A program made the translations under genes and the position numbers. From the NCBI GenBank assembly GCA_018500075.1, contig JAHBAN010000176.1:1-13378 (forward strand): a stretch of 13,378 nt of DNA, written 5' to 3'. Source of the DNA: Flavobacteriia bacterium. GTDB taxonomy: Bacteria > Bacteroidota > Bacteroidia > Flavobacteriales > Flavobacteriaceae. This document shows positions 1-6,981 of the stretch, one piece after another (the first letter of the stretch is position 1; each line of letters starts with the position of its first letter). Below the pieces are notes generated by a model, which saw nothing but the letters and a program-made list of their open reading frames with translations, did not search any database and was not told the DNA's origin.

Positions 1-744
1 AAACAGCTGTGCCGCTGTGACATACGCCAAGGCTGTCAAGTTATGCGCTATATCTTGGGGTGGTAGATGACCATCAGAGATCAGATCACGTAACAAACCT
101 GAATGAATACTCAGCGTACCCAAGAACAGGATTAGCCGCACGCTAAAAGCGAAAATGATTAGATTTGGCCTATTGATGGCCACGCTAATGGCCCACGTCA
201 GATAACATAAAGTGATCGCGAAGATGACACCAAGAATTAGGAGCGTAATCTTTGAGTGCTGTATCACAGCCTCGAGGCTATCCATGCGGAAGCTTGGGTG
301 AAGAACGTTCTTTGTTTGTATCCTGAGGTATAAATCTGCCCCCCGCCAATCAGGCTGAATTGCAAGTGAATAGCCATCACTGATTACGCCTTGTGCAGAG
401 GTCAATGTATCGCCGAACTGCCCTATTTTGTCCCCATCTGGCGATCCCAAAAATACTTGCACCTCATCCAGGTGGACTGGTCTGATGAGCAAAACCTGAC
501 TGGTGGCAATAGCCTGATTTGGTATTGATACTTTGAACCAAACTGGCGCGCCTTGAAACCCGAGATTGGTTCCCTGAGCAAATGGAACAAAGTCCTTTTC
601 AGAACTTCCTATCCGATATTCAACATTTAAGTCGTCGGCATAGGAAAATGTTGGGAAACTGACAGTGACAACGACGCAAGCACAGACCGACAAAACGAGC
701 AAAAAGCGATGCAGATCGCTAAATTTAGGTCTGGTAACACGCAT
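1..744 (-). CDS. Partial 7TMR-DISM-type membrane sensor protein (N-terminal 248 residues)
   Basis: The reading frame starts at an ATG at 744 and stays open to the window edge, so the C-terminal output domain is missing. An in-frame TAG lies three codons upstream and an AGGAGA ribosome-binding site about 12 bases upstream, which fixes the start. Residues 14-36 form a signal sequence ending FSYA before DD. Residues about 40-155 are a beta-rich extracytoplasmic domain with the pattern APVWFKVSIPN and LLIRPVHLDEVQVFLG, typical of the 7TMR-DISMED2 sensor domain. Hydrophobic segments at about 165-186, 194-212 and from 227 onward begin the 7TMR-DISM membrane bundle. Family members usually end in a histidine kinase, diguanylate cyclase or phosphatase domain; which one applies here cannot be seen. 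Codon use (ATA, AGA, CTA, TTA) and base composition are less GC-rich than in the genes to the right, which hints at different ancestry. The DISM assignment is by pattern, without a search. Confidence 0.72.
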   Translation of the reverse strand, partial: MRVTRPKFSDLHRFLLVLSVCACVVVTVSFPTFSYADDLNVEYRIGSSEKDFVPFAQGTNLGFQGAPVWFKVSIPNQAIATSQVLLIRPVHLDEVQVFLGSPDGDKIGQFGDTLTSAQGVISDGYSLAIQPDWRGADLYLRIQTKNVLHPSFRMDSLEAVIQHSKITLLILGVIFAITLCYLTWAISVAINRPNLIIFAFSVRLILFLGTLSIHSGLLRDLISDGHLPPQDIAHNLTALAYVTAAQLF

Positions 745-786
745 GCAGGCCTAACTTCTCCTGTTCGTATGGTGGTATGCGTTGGG

Positions 787-814
787 ATAATACCCATGAG
801 ACGTATGCTTTCAC
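787..814 (-). promoter_or_regulatory. Candidate promoter for the DISM-type sensor gene
   Basis: On the minus strand a GTGAAA box (809-814) is followed after 16 bases by TATTAT (787-792), each matching four or five of six sigma-70 consensus bases. It would give a 5' untranslated leader of roughly 35-40 bases containing the AGGAGA ribosome-binding site. The -10 sits inside a near-palindrome GGGATAATACCC (784-795). This is a pattern match only. Confidence 0.35.
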
Positions 815-1167
815 TGGTTAAGACAGGCGTTGGTGTTAGTGAAATTTAGTATTCAAGTAAAGGAAGTTGGGTTACTGTGTTGAACACTGCTTTGAGCATC
901 CTCATCCTGCGTTATTAAAACTTCGCATTTGCCACCGATGCTGACATCAAACACTTTAAAAAACCAAGCAAATTAAATTACCCGTATCGCACCTCTTAAA
1001 ACCTAACAGAGCGGTCTGTTGCAGCCGCGCTTTGACCGCGATTTGACAGCGCGCCAGCCTGCGGCCCCAGTATCCGCCCGCAGCATTCTCCCCCGCGCGG
1101 AGGCGGCTTGATGCGCAAGCCGAGGTTAGCGGTGGCGCGAGGCTCTTTGCCCCGTGGGGAGCCCAGA
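815..1167. other. Gene-free stretch with stem-loops downstream of selO
   Basis: No convincing coding frame was found here. From 815 to about 1000 the DNA is AT-rich; from about 1015 it becomes GC-rich like the rest of the window. The GC-rich side carries small inverted repeats: GGCTC/GAGCC with an inner CCC/GGG stem (1141-1163, starting five bases past the selO stop), a perfect 7-bp stem with 5-base loop (1104-1122), and AACAGA/TCTGTT (1005-1020). Short frames on both strands are low-complexity Arg/Ala/Pro-rich translations of GC-rich DNA with no family resemblance. The stretch may be a selO 3' end plus a small structured RNA, or simply degraded sequence. Confidence 0.4.
1001..1020 (-). terminator. 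Weak hairpin with T-rich tail, possible terminator of the selO transcript
   Basis: Read on the minus strand, the 6-bp inverted repeat AACAGA-CCGC-TCTGTT is followed by AGGTTTT. The stem is short and AT-rich and the T-run only four bases, and it lies about 150 bases beyond the selO stop, so intrinsic termination here is only a possibility. Confidence 0.25.
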
Positions 1168-2649
1168 TCAGGTGCCGCAAAAGGTTTTGTAGGGGCCAAA
1201 GCTGTCGGGGGCGCCAGAGGCATAGGCCGCGGCGCCCTTTTGTGGGGTGAAGGGCGATTGCAGGATGCTCAAGAGCCTCTCAAAGGACGCCATATCACCC
1301 GCTTCGGCGGCTTGTAGCGCCTCTTCGACCTTGTGGTTGCGCGGAATATAGAGCGGGTTGACCGCCTGCATGGCCGCAGCGCGGGCCTCGGGCGAGGCGC
1401 GCTCCGCGCCACTGCGCGCAGCATAGGCGGCAAGCCATGCATCAAGCTCTTTGGCGGGGTCATCATAGAGCGCGCGCAGCGGCGAGGGATCGCCAAGAAG
1501 CACATCAGACAGCGCGCGGAAGGCGTTTGTATAATCGACGTTCTGGCCCTGCATGGTCATGAGAAAGCCGCTGGCGAGGGCCAGATCGCCATCCTTTTCG
1601 CGCAACAGGCCGAGCTTTTGGCGCAGCCCTTTGAGCCACTGCGCCTGATAGAGCGCGGGGACCGCATTGATCACCTCGGTGGCCTGTTTGATGGCCGTGT
1701 CGTCCTCCGGGCTGATCAGCCCGAGCAGGCATTCGGCGAGGCGCGCCAGATTCCACGCGGCAATATTGGGCTGGTTGCCATAGGCATAGCGGCCCTGTTG
1801 GTCGATAGAGGAAAAGCTCGCCTGCGGGCTATAGCTGTCAAGGAAGGCACAGGGGCCATAGTCAATCGTTTCGCCCGAAATGGTCATATTGTCTGTGTTC
1901 ATCACCCCGTGCACAAAGCCGAGGTTGACCCATTGCGCCACGAGGCTGGCTTGCCGCTCGGCGACACGCTTCAAAACATCAAGATAGCGGCCATCGCGGC
2001 CCACCAGATCAGGATCGTGGCGCGCGATGGCATAATCCGCGAGCTTTTGCAGCATCGCTGTGTCGCCCCGCGCGGCAAAAAACTGAAAGCTGCCAACCCG
2101 CAAGTGAGACGACGCCACGCGCGCCAGCACCGCGCCGTCTTTTGCGCCGCTCTCACGGTGGATTTTTTCGCCCGTGGTCACAGCGGCCAAGGCCCGCGTT
2201 GTAGGAACCCCGAGCGCATACATCGCCTCCCCGACAAGATATTCACGCAAGACAGGGCCAAGCGCGGCCTTGCCATCTCCGCCGCGCGAAAAGGGCGTGC
2301 GCCCGGAGCCTTTGAGGTGAAGATCGCGGCGCTTGCCAAAGCGGTCGATCAGCTCGCCCACAAGCAGCGCCCGCCCGTCGCCGAGCTGGGGCGAAAACCC
2401 GCCAAACTGGTGGCCCGCATAGGCCATGGCCAGAGGTGCTGCGCCTGCGGGGGCGCGCATTCCGCTCAAGACAAGCGCGCCTGCGTCCCCTGCGAGCGCG
2501 TCCGGATCAAGGCCAAGCTCCTCGGCCAGCGCCACATTGAGCTTGAGCATCTGCGGCGCGGGAACTTTATCGCCTTGCCACTGGGCATAGGCGCCTGACA
2601 GCTCGCGATGATAGCTGTTGTCAAAGGCAAAATCGGGGAGTCTGGTCAT
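1168..2649 (-). CDS. selO: Protein adenylyltransferase SelO (YdiU family pseudokinase)
   Basis: SelO transfers AMP from ATP to Ser, Thr or Tyr of proteins through a kinase fold that binds ATP in flipped orientation; family work links it to redox stress. The 493-residue length is close to E. coli SelO (478). Diagnostic segments are AYAGHQFGGFSPQLGDGRA (77-95), HLKGSGRTPFSRGGDGKAAL (111-130) with the nucleotide-binding Lys113 and Asp125, and HGVMNTDNM (247-255) followed by DYGP (263-266), giving the expected catalytic Asp253 and metal ligands Asn254 and Asp263. The protein ends TFCGT, keeping the conserved C-terminal Cys (491). The ATG at 2649 is preferred because GAGGA lies ten bases upstream; a TTG ten codons earlier lacks this. 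The gene starts 74 bases after the aldehyde dehydrogenase stop on the same strand, so read-through from the catabolic operon is possible, but the function looks unrelated. Confidence 0.93.
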   Translation of the reverse strand: MTRLPDFAFDNSYHRELSGAYAQWQGDKVPAPQMLKLNVALAEELGLDPDALAGDAGALVLSGMRAPAGAAPLAMAYAGHQFGGFSPQLGDGRALLVGELIDRFGKRRDLHLKGSGRTPFSRGGDGKAALGPVLREYLVGEAMYALGVPTTRALAAVTTGEKIHRESGAKDGAVLARVASSHLRVGSFQFFAARGDTAMLQKLADYAIARHDPDLVGRDGRYLDVLKRVAERQASLVAQWVNLGFVHGVMNTDNMTISGETIDYGPCAFLDSYSPQASFSSIDQQGRYAYGNQPNIAAWNLARLAECLLGLISPEDDTAIKQATEVINAVPALYQAQWLKGLRQKLGLLREKDGDLALASGFLMTMQGQNVDYTNAFRALSDVLLGDPSPLRALYDDPAKELDAWLAAYAARSGAERASPEARAAAMQAVNPLYIPRNHKVEEALQAAEAGDMASFERLLSILQSPFTPQKGAAAYASGAPDSFGPYKTFCGT

Positions 2650-2723
2650 GATGCGCGCGTCCTCATAGGGCCTTGCCAATGTAGGCCAAAGCCGGCGGGG
2701 ATCAACCTTTGGCGCGCGACAGG

Positions 2724-4190
2724 TCAGCGCATCACGAAAGGATCGGGGATCACATCATCAGAGGTGCGCAGCCAGACCGCCTTGGTGCGAGTATAGTCGA
2801 GCGCGGCGGCCAGCCCGCCTTCGCGGCCATGCCCGCTGAGTCCGTGGCCCCCAAAGGGCGCGATCGGGCTAACGGCACGATACGTATTGACCCAGACGAT
2901 CCCGGCCCGAATGCCACGGATCATCCGGTGGGCGCGGGTGAGGCTGGATGTAAAGACCCCGGAGGCAAGGCCGAAGGCGGTGTCATTGGCGATATCGAGC
3001 GCTTCGGCCTCAGAGCCAAAGCTCACCACAGACAGAACCGGCCCGAAGAACTCCTCTCTCAGGCAGGGCGCATCTGGCGCGGCGGAACAGTCAAGAATGG
3101 TGGGCGGGAAGTAGTGCCCTGCCCCGTCCAAACGCGCGCCGCCTGTCACGAGCTTGGCGCCGGCCGCGAGAGAGCGGGCGATAATATCTTCCGCGCGCGC
3201 GACTTGCGCGGCTGTGCAGAGCGGGCCGACTTCTGTGGCCATATCATCAGGGGCGCCGATGATGACGGCCTCGGCCTTGGCCTTGAGCTTGGCGAGAAAC
3301 GCCTCTCTGACGCTTTCGGACACAACCAACCGCGAGCCAGCCACACAGCTCTGGCCGGAGGCGGCAAAAACGCCGGACACCTGCGCATTGGCGGCGCTCT
3401 CAAGATCGGCATCCTCAAACACAATGAAGGGCGACTTCCCGCCCAATTCAAGCGAGGTGGAGGCCAGGTTTTCTGCCGAGCCGCGCACAATATGGCGGGC
3501 TGTTTCAGGACCGCCCGTAAAGGCGATATGCGCCACTTTGGGGTGGCTGGTCAGCACCGCGCCACAGCGGGGGCCAAAGCCTGTCAGGATATTCACAACC
3601 CCCGCAGGAAAGCCCGCCTCATGCACGAGGCGCGCAAACGCCAGCAGAGGGGCAGCCCCCTCTTCGGAGGCTTTGAGCACCACAGTGCAGCCCGCCGCAA
3701 GCGCAGGGCCAAGCTTGACCGCCGCCAGAAAAAGCTGCGAGTTCCAAGGCACAATCGCCGCAACCACACCCACCGGCTCGCGCCGCAGCCAGACTTCCAT
3801 ATCGGGCTTGTCAATCGGCAGATGCGCGCCTTCGATCTTGTCGGCAAGCCCTGCATAATACCGGTAGTATTCGGCGACATAAGCGATCTGGGCCGAGGTT
3901 TCACGGATGATCTTACCGGTGTCGCGGGTCTCCAGCCGGGCCAGTTCGGCCGCGTTTTCGGCCACAAGATCGGCCAGACGATAGAGCAGCTTGCCGCGCG
4001 CTGTGGCTGTCATATTCGCCCAGTCCGGCGCAAGAAACGCAACCTGCGCGGCCTCTACCGCGGCGTTCACATCGGCCTCGCGCGCCTCAGGCATCAGCGC
4101 CCAAGCCGCCCCTGTGGCGGGATCAAGGCTTTCAAACTGCGCACTGCCTTTGGAAAAGGCCCCGCCGATATAGTGCTGGAATTCTTGCAT
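2724..4190 (-). CDS. NAD(P)-dependent aldehyde dehydrogenase of a ring-cleavage operon
   Basis: This 488-residue protein is a full-length member of the aldehyde dehydrogenase superfamily, which oxidises an aldehyde to the acid with NAD or NADP. All landmarks are present: the PWN oxyanion Asn150, cofactor-binding Lys173 in VLKASE, the FTGG turn (224-227), the general base Glu248 in LELGGKSP, the catalytic Cys282 in GQSCVAGSR, and the EEFFGPVLSV segment near the C-terminus. A ribosome-binding AGGAC lies five bases before the ATG, and only nine bases separate the gene from the upstream LLM monooxygenase stop. It is the last gene of the five-gene leftward operon. By analogy with TgnC of trigonelline degradation it may oxidise the semialdehyde, or its cyclic hemiacetal form, released by ring opening. 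The exact substrate cannot be read from the sequence; betaine-aldehyde-type or semialdehyde dehydrogenase activity is equally open. Confidence 0.92.
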   Translation of the reverse strand: MQEFQHYIGGAFSKGSAQFESLDPATGAAWALMPEAREADVNAAVEAAQVAFLAPDWANMTATARGKLLYRLADLVAENAAELARLETRDTGKIIRETSAQIAYVAEYYRYYAGLADKIEGAHLPIDKPDMEVWLRREPVGVVAAIVPWNSQLFLAAVKLGPALAAGCTVVLKASEEGAAPLLAFARLVHEAGFPAGVVNILTGFGPRCGAVLTSHPKVAHIAFTGGPETARHIVRGSAENLASTSLELGGKSPFIVFEDADLESAANAQVSGVFAASGQSCVAGSRLVVSESVREAFLAKLKAKAEAVIIGAPDDMATEVGPLCTAAQVARAEDIIARSLAAGAKLVTGGARLDGAGHYFPPTILDCSAAPDAPCLREEFFGPVLSVVSFGSEAEALDIANDTAFGLASGVFTSSLTRAHRMIRGIRAGIVWVNTYRAVSPIAPFGGHGLSGHGREGGLAAALDYTRTKAVWLRTSDDVIPDPFVMR

Positions 4191-4199
4191 TTTTTGTCC

Positions 4200-5237
4200 T
4201 TAGGCGAAGGCGGGCATGACGTCGTTGATAAAACGCTCAAGGCTGGCGCGTTTGCGCTCAAAGCTCATTCCTGAGTCAATCCAGAGCGAATATTCATCAT
4301 ATCCCATATCCTGATAGGTCTTGATCCGCGCAATGGCGTCATCGGCTGTGGCGATCACATTGTCCCGCAGCATGGCCTGCGGGCTATAAAACGGATGGGC
4401 GGCGATGTCCTCCTGCGAGAGCGGCGCAATCAGCCCCTGACTCACCGGGCGTTCGTTTTTGAACCAGGCACCGAAGTAGCAATAAAAGCGGTTGATCTCT
4501 TCGGCGGCCTGACGCGCGTCCTCATCGCTGTCGGCGATATAGGTATGGTTCAAAAGCATGATCTCGGGGCGCGCAACCTCGGGAAACTTCGCGCAAGCCG
4601 CGTTGAAGGTCTCCATAAGCTTGGCGATTTCCTCATCCCCCTGCCAAAGCGGCGTCACCTGCACATGACAGCCTTGCGCCACCGCAAATTCGTGGCTGTT
4701 CGGGTCACGCGCCGCAATCCAGATGGGCGGGCCGCCCTCTTGCACAGGCTTTGGCGAGGAGGTTGTCGCCGGAAAGCTGTGATAGGCTCCCTCTTGGGCA
4801 TAATCCCCGGCCCAAAGCCCCTTGATTGCCGGCACAAGGGCGCGCATCCGCTGGCCGGCGTCCCAAGCGTCCAGACCGGGCATAATGCGCTCGTATTCGT
4901 AACTATAAGCGCCCCGCGCGATCCCGAGATCAAGACGGCCCTCGGTGATCAGATCGGTCATTGCAGCCTCCCCCGCAAGCGCGATCGGATGCCAGAACGG
5001 CGCAATCACCGTGCCTGTGCCAAGGCGGATGTTTTTGGTCTGGCGCGCCAGATCAATCAGGCTCAGGAACGGGTTGGGCGCGATGGTGAAATCCATGCCA
5101 TGGTGTTCGCCGGTCCAGACCGCGTGCATCCCGCCCGCATCCGCCATTTTGGCGAGCGTCAGAAAGTCCTGATACAGCTGGCGCTGGTCCTGATCGGGGC
5201 TGACACGTTCCATATGCACAAAGAGAGAAAACCGCAT
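4200..5237 (-). CDS. LLM-class flavin-dependent monooxygenase (oxygenase component)
   Basis: The 345-residue protein has the bacterial-luciferase-like TIM-barrel signature: the N-terminal FSLFVHMERVSP strand, WTGEHHGMDF (41-50), IRLGTGTVIAPFWHPIALAGE (about 70-90), RLDLGIARGA (101-110) and PPIWIAARDPNSHEFA near residue 175. Such enzymes use reduced FMN, supplied by a separate reductase, and oxygen to hydroxylate or cleave a substrate. The start ATG shares its A with the TAA stop of the flavin reductase (TAATG), so the two components are translationally coupled, as expected for a two-component monooxygenase. The same pairing is known for RutA/RutF (uracil), PyrA/PyrE (pyridine) and TgnB/TgnA (trigonelline). 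With an aldehyde dehydrogenase and a hydrolase in the operon, a TgnB- or PyrA-like ring-opening role is the best fit, but substrate specificity is inference. Confidence 0.9.
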   Translation of the reverse strand: MRFSLFVHMERVSPDQDQRQLYQDFLTLAKMADAGGMHAVWTGEHHGMDFTIAPNPFLSLIDLARQTKNIRLGTGTVIAPFWHPIALAGEAAMTDLITEGRLDLGIARGAYSYEYERIMPGLDAWDAGQRMRALVPAIKGLWAGDYAQEGAYHSFPATTSSPKPVQEGGPPIWIAARDPNSHEFAVAQGCHVQVTPLWQGDEEIAKLMETFNAACAKFPEVARPEIMLLNHTYIADSDEDARQAAEEINRFYCYFGAWFKNERPVSQGLIAPLSQEDIAAHPFYSPQAMLRDNVIATADDAIARIKTYQDMGYDEYSLWIDSGMSFERKRASLERFINDVMPAFA

Positions 5238-6160
5238 TACGCTCGCCTTTCAGATGGGATCGGGCGGACCTTGCCGCTGGTTTGAGTGCCAAAATAAACG
5301 CCGTAGTTGCCAAGTTTGTTCTCCGCCGCAAACCGCGTCAGCATGGTGCGCATAACGCTGTCTGTGACCGCGGCGAGCGCCTCTTCGGTCAGCGGCACAA
5401 ACCGCCCCACAGAGGGCGCGCCTTCTTCGGTCTGACAGAGAAAGGCAATGTGCTGGCGCTTTGCCTCATCATCTTCAAACACCGAATAGACAAACCCCGG
5501 CTCTGCGGTCAGACCCGTGCCGGCAATCAGCTTTTGCAGTGTTTCCGAGGCCCCCTGCTCTGTGACACGGCGCTCCGGAAGCGCCAATCCGCCCTTGCCG
5601 TCTTCAACCAGAAGCACCTGCCCGTCACGCTCGATCAGCGCAGAGACCGTCAGGCCGATATGAGGCTCAAGCGCCTCTGCTGCCGTCGAGGGCGTCACAT
5701 AAGCGCCACGCGCATAGCCCAGCCCCGCCGTGGCCGAACTGTCAAACGCCTCGACACGGCCAATCAGGATCGCATGATCACCCGCCTCGACAATCTGGTG
5801 CATAGAACAGTCAAACCAAGCCGAAACCCCCTCCAGAACAGGCGCGCCATGCGGCCCTCTTTGCCATGTGACGCTTGCAAAGCGGTCCTCGACGGGGCGG
5901 GCAAATGTATTGGAGACATCGACCTGCGTTTCAGCCAGAATATTCACGGCAAAGCCCTCGGCTTTGGTCATATTGTCAAAATTACTGGAGCTGTTGGCAA
6001 TGCAGACCAAGAGAAGCGGCGGATCCAGCGACACCGAGGAAAACGAATTGGCCGTGAAGCCGATCGGTGCGCCCTCGCTGTCGTGGGCGGTGACAACAGT
6101 GACGCCCGTGGTGAAGGCGCCAAAGGCCGAGCGCAAGGCCCGCAGATCAAAGCCGCTCAC
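5237..6160 (-). CDS. Flavin reductase fused to a degenerate Nudix-like domain
   Basis: Residues 8-155 form a flavin-reductase-like FMN-binding domain of the HpaC/RutF type (GAFTTGVTVVTA at 14-25, GFTANSFSSVSLDPPLLLVC at 34-53, HAILIGRVEAFD at 129-140). It should reduce FMN with NAD(P)H and pass it to the adjacent LLM oxygenase. After a linker, residues about 167-275 resemble a Nudix fold (IGLTVSALIERDGQVLLVED, then LPERRVTEQGASETLQKLIA and GTGL). Aligned to GX5EX7REUXEEXGU, Glu191 and Gly206 survive, but the R-E-U-x-E-E core reads QKLIAG, so metal-dependent hydrolysis is unlikely. The likely job is regulatory or substrate sensing, comparable to the unrelated MarR-like C-terminal domain of the Acinetobacter C1 hydroxyphenylacetate hydroxylase reductase. 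At 307 residues it is about twice the size of single-domain reductases. It starts with GTG, overlapping the hydrolase stop (GTGA), preceded by GAGGTG. Confidence 0.88.
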   Translation of the reverse strand: MSGFDLRALRSAFGAFTTGVTVVTAHDSEGAPIGFTANSFSSVSLDPPLLLVCIANSSSNFDNMTKAEGFAVNILAETQVDVSNTFARPVEDRFASVTWQRGPHGAPVLEGVSAWFDCSMHQIVEAGDHAILIGRVEAFDSSATAGLGYARGAYVTPSTAAEALEPHIGLTVSALIERDGQVLLVEDGKGGLALPERRVTEQGASETLQKLIAGTGLTAEPGFVYSVFEDDEAKRQHIAFLCQTEEGAPSVGRFVPLTEEALAAVTDSVMRTMLTRFAAENKLGNYGVYFGTQTSGKVRPIPSERRA

Positions 6161-6981
6161 GAGGCCACCTCATGGATCACGGCAGGGGCGTCGGGCCGGG
6201 CAAGCCACTCGGCCAAAGCATGGTTGACCAGATCGGGCGCGGTAAGATTGACCATATGGCGATGTCCTTTGATTGTCTCGTGTCTGCCGTTCTGAACGGT
6301 GTCTGCAATGGCTCGGGCCATCTGTGGGGTCGAGTTTGCATCTTCGCTGCCCGTCAGCGCAAGCAGCGGAATGCGGATTTCGCCCATGCGCGCAGCATAG
6401 GTGGCATCCCCCGTCGCAAAGGCCGAATAGGCTGTGGCGTAGCCTGTGGGCGAAACCGCCTCAAGCCAGCTCTGAGTTGCGCTGCGCACAGCGCGCTCCT
6501 CGGGATCAAGCGAAAACCAGCGCGACAACGGCGCAGCGTGGTTGATCTCGCCCGCCCGGATCAGGGCCGCGCGGGCCTCAACAGCGGCACGGTCTGCGGG
6601 GGCGCGGCAAAAGACAGGGTTGAGCAATGCAACGCGGCGCAGCAAATCAGGGTGCTCCACAGCCAGCCCGCCCGCGATCAGCGCGCCCATGGAGTGCCCC
6701 GCAAGGCTGACAGGGCCAAGGCCGAGCGCAGCCAATGCCTCCGCAGCCCAAGCCACAAAAGCCTCAAGCCCGCTGCCCTCGGGCAGCGGATCGCTTCCGC
6801 CATGCCCCGGCATATCCAGCGCAATCACGTGATGATGCGCGCTCAGAGCCTCGATCTGTGGCCCCCAAGCCGCCGATTGCAGCCCGACACCATGCACCAG
6901 CACCACAGGCGCACCCCGCCCCGCAGAGCGCAGCGCGACCTTGGCGCCAGAGCTAGACAGCCGCAGGGTTTTCAGCGTCAT
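6157..6981 (-). CDS. Alpha/beta hydrolase, putative amide hydrolase of the ring-cleavage operon
   Basis: This 274-residue protein has the complete alpha/beta-hydrolase plan: oxyanion-hole HGVG (30-33), DMPGHGGSD (56-64), nucleophile elbow GHSMG with Ser97, acidic residue in TGSEDANSTP (Asp214 or Glu213) and the catalytic His242 in GHRHMVNL. The ATG at 6981 is chosen because AAGGAG lies seven bases upstream; a longer in-frame version reaching 7086 would be wholly inside the preceding gene and has no homology-like content. The gene overlaps the DUF1185 gene by 29 bases and the flavin reductase by 3. Enzymes of this fold hydrolyse enamide intermediates in two pyridine pathways, TgnD in trigonelline breakdown and 2-(acetamidomethylene)succinate hydrolase in vitamin B6 breakdown, which fits a role in releasing formate, amine or carboxylate after ring opening. 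Ester or lactone hydrolysis cannot be excluded. Confidence 0.88.
   Translation of the reverse strand: MTLKTLRLSSSGAKVALRSAGRGAPVVLVHGVGLQSAAWGPQIEALSAHHHVIALDMPGHGGSDPLPEGSGLEAFVAWAAEALAALGLGPVSLAGHSMGALIAGGLAVEHPDLLRRVALLNPVFCRAPADRAAVEARAALIRAGEINHAAPLSRWFSLDPEERAVRSATQSWLEAVSPTGYATAYSAFATGDATYAARMGEIRIPLLALTGSEDANSTPQMARAIADTVQNGRHETIKGHRHMVNLTAPDLVNHALAEWLARPDAPAVIHEVAS

Noticed and set aside
1021..1075. Resemblance of CAGCCTGCGGC to the 3' part of E. coli 6S RNA
   Set aside because: Only about 11 bases match, and the pairing partner expected some 150 bases away is missing in AT-rich sequence, so this is chance similarity.
956..1223. Small 74-75 codon minus-strand frames after selO
   Set aside because: They overlap each other and the selO 3' end in different frames, lack good ribosome-binding sites and show only low-complexity composition.
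1333..2598. Long plus-strand open frame (421 codons) opposite selO
   Set aside because: It is the antisense shadow of selO in GC-rich DNA. The translation is Arg/His/Ala-rich without family features, whereas the minus-strand frame has all SelO motifs.
2709..4274. Long plus-strand open frame (521 codons) opposite the aldehyde dehydrogenase
   Set aside because: It is an antisense shadow rich in Gly, Arg, His and Ala; the opposite strand encodes a complete aldehyde dehydrogenase with all catalytic residues.
4395..6295. Plus-strand frames opposite the LLM monooxygenase and flavin reductase
   Set aside because: They overlap complete recognised proteins, lack plausible ribosome-binding sites and have no family resemblance.
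4200..6981. Rut-type uracil degradation operon
   Set aside because: The LLM oxygenase, flavin reductase and alpha/beta hydrolase recall RutA, RutF and RutD, but there is no RutB amidohydrolase, RutC or uracil permease, and the aldehyde dehydrogenase, DUF1185 and reductase fusion do not belong to that operon.
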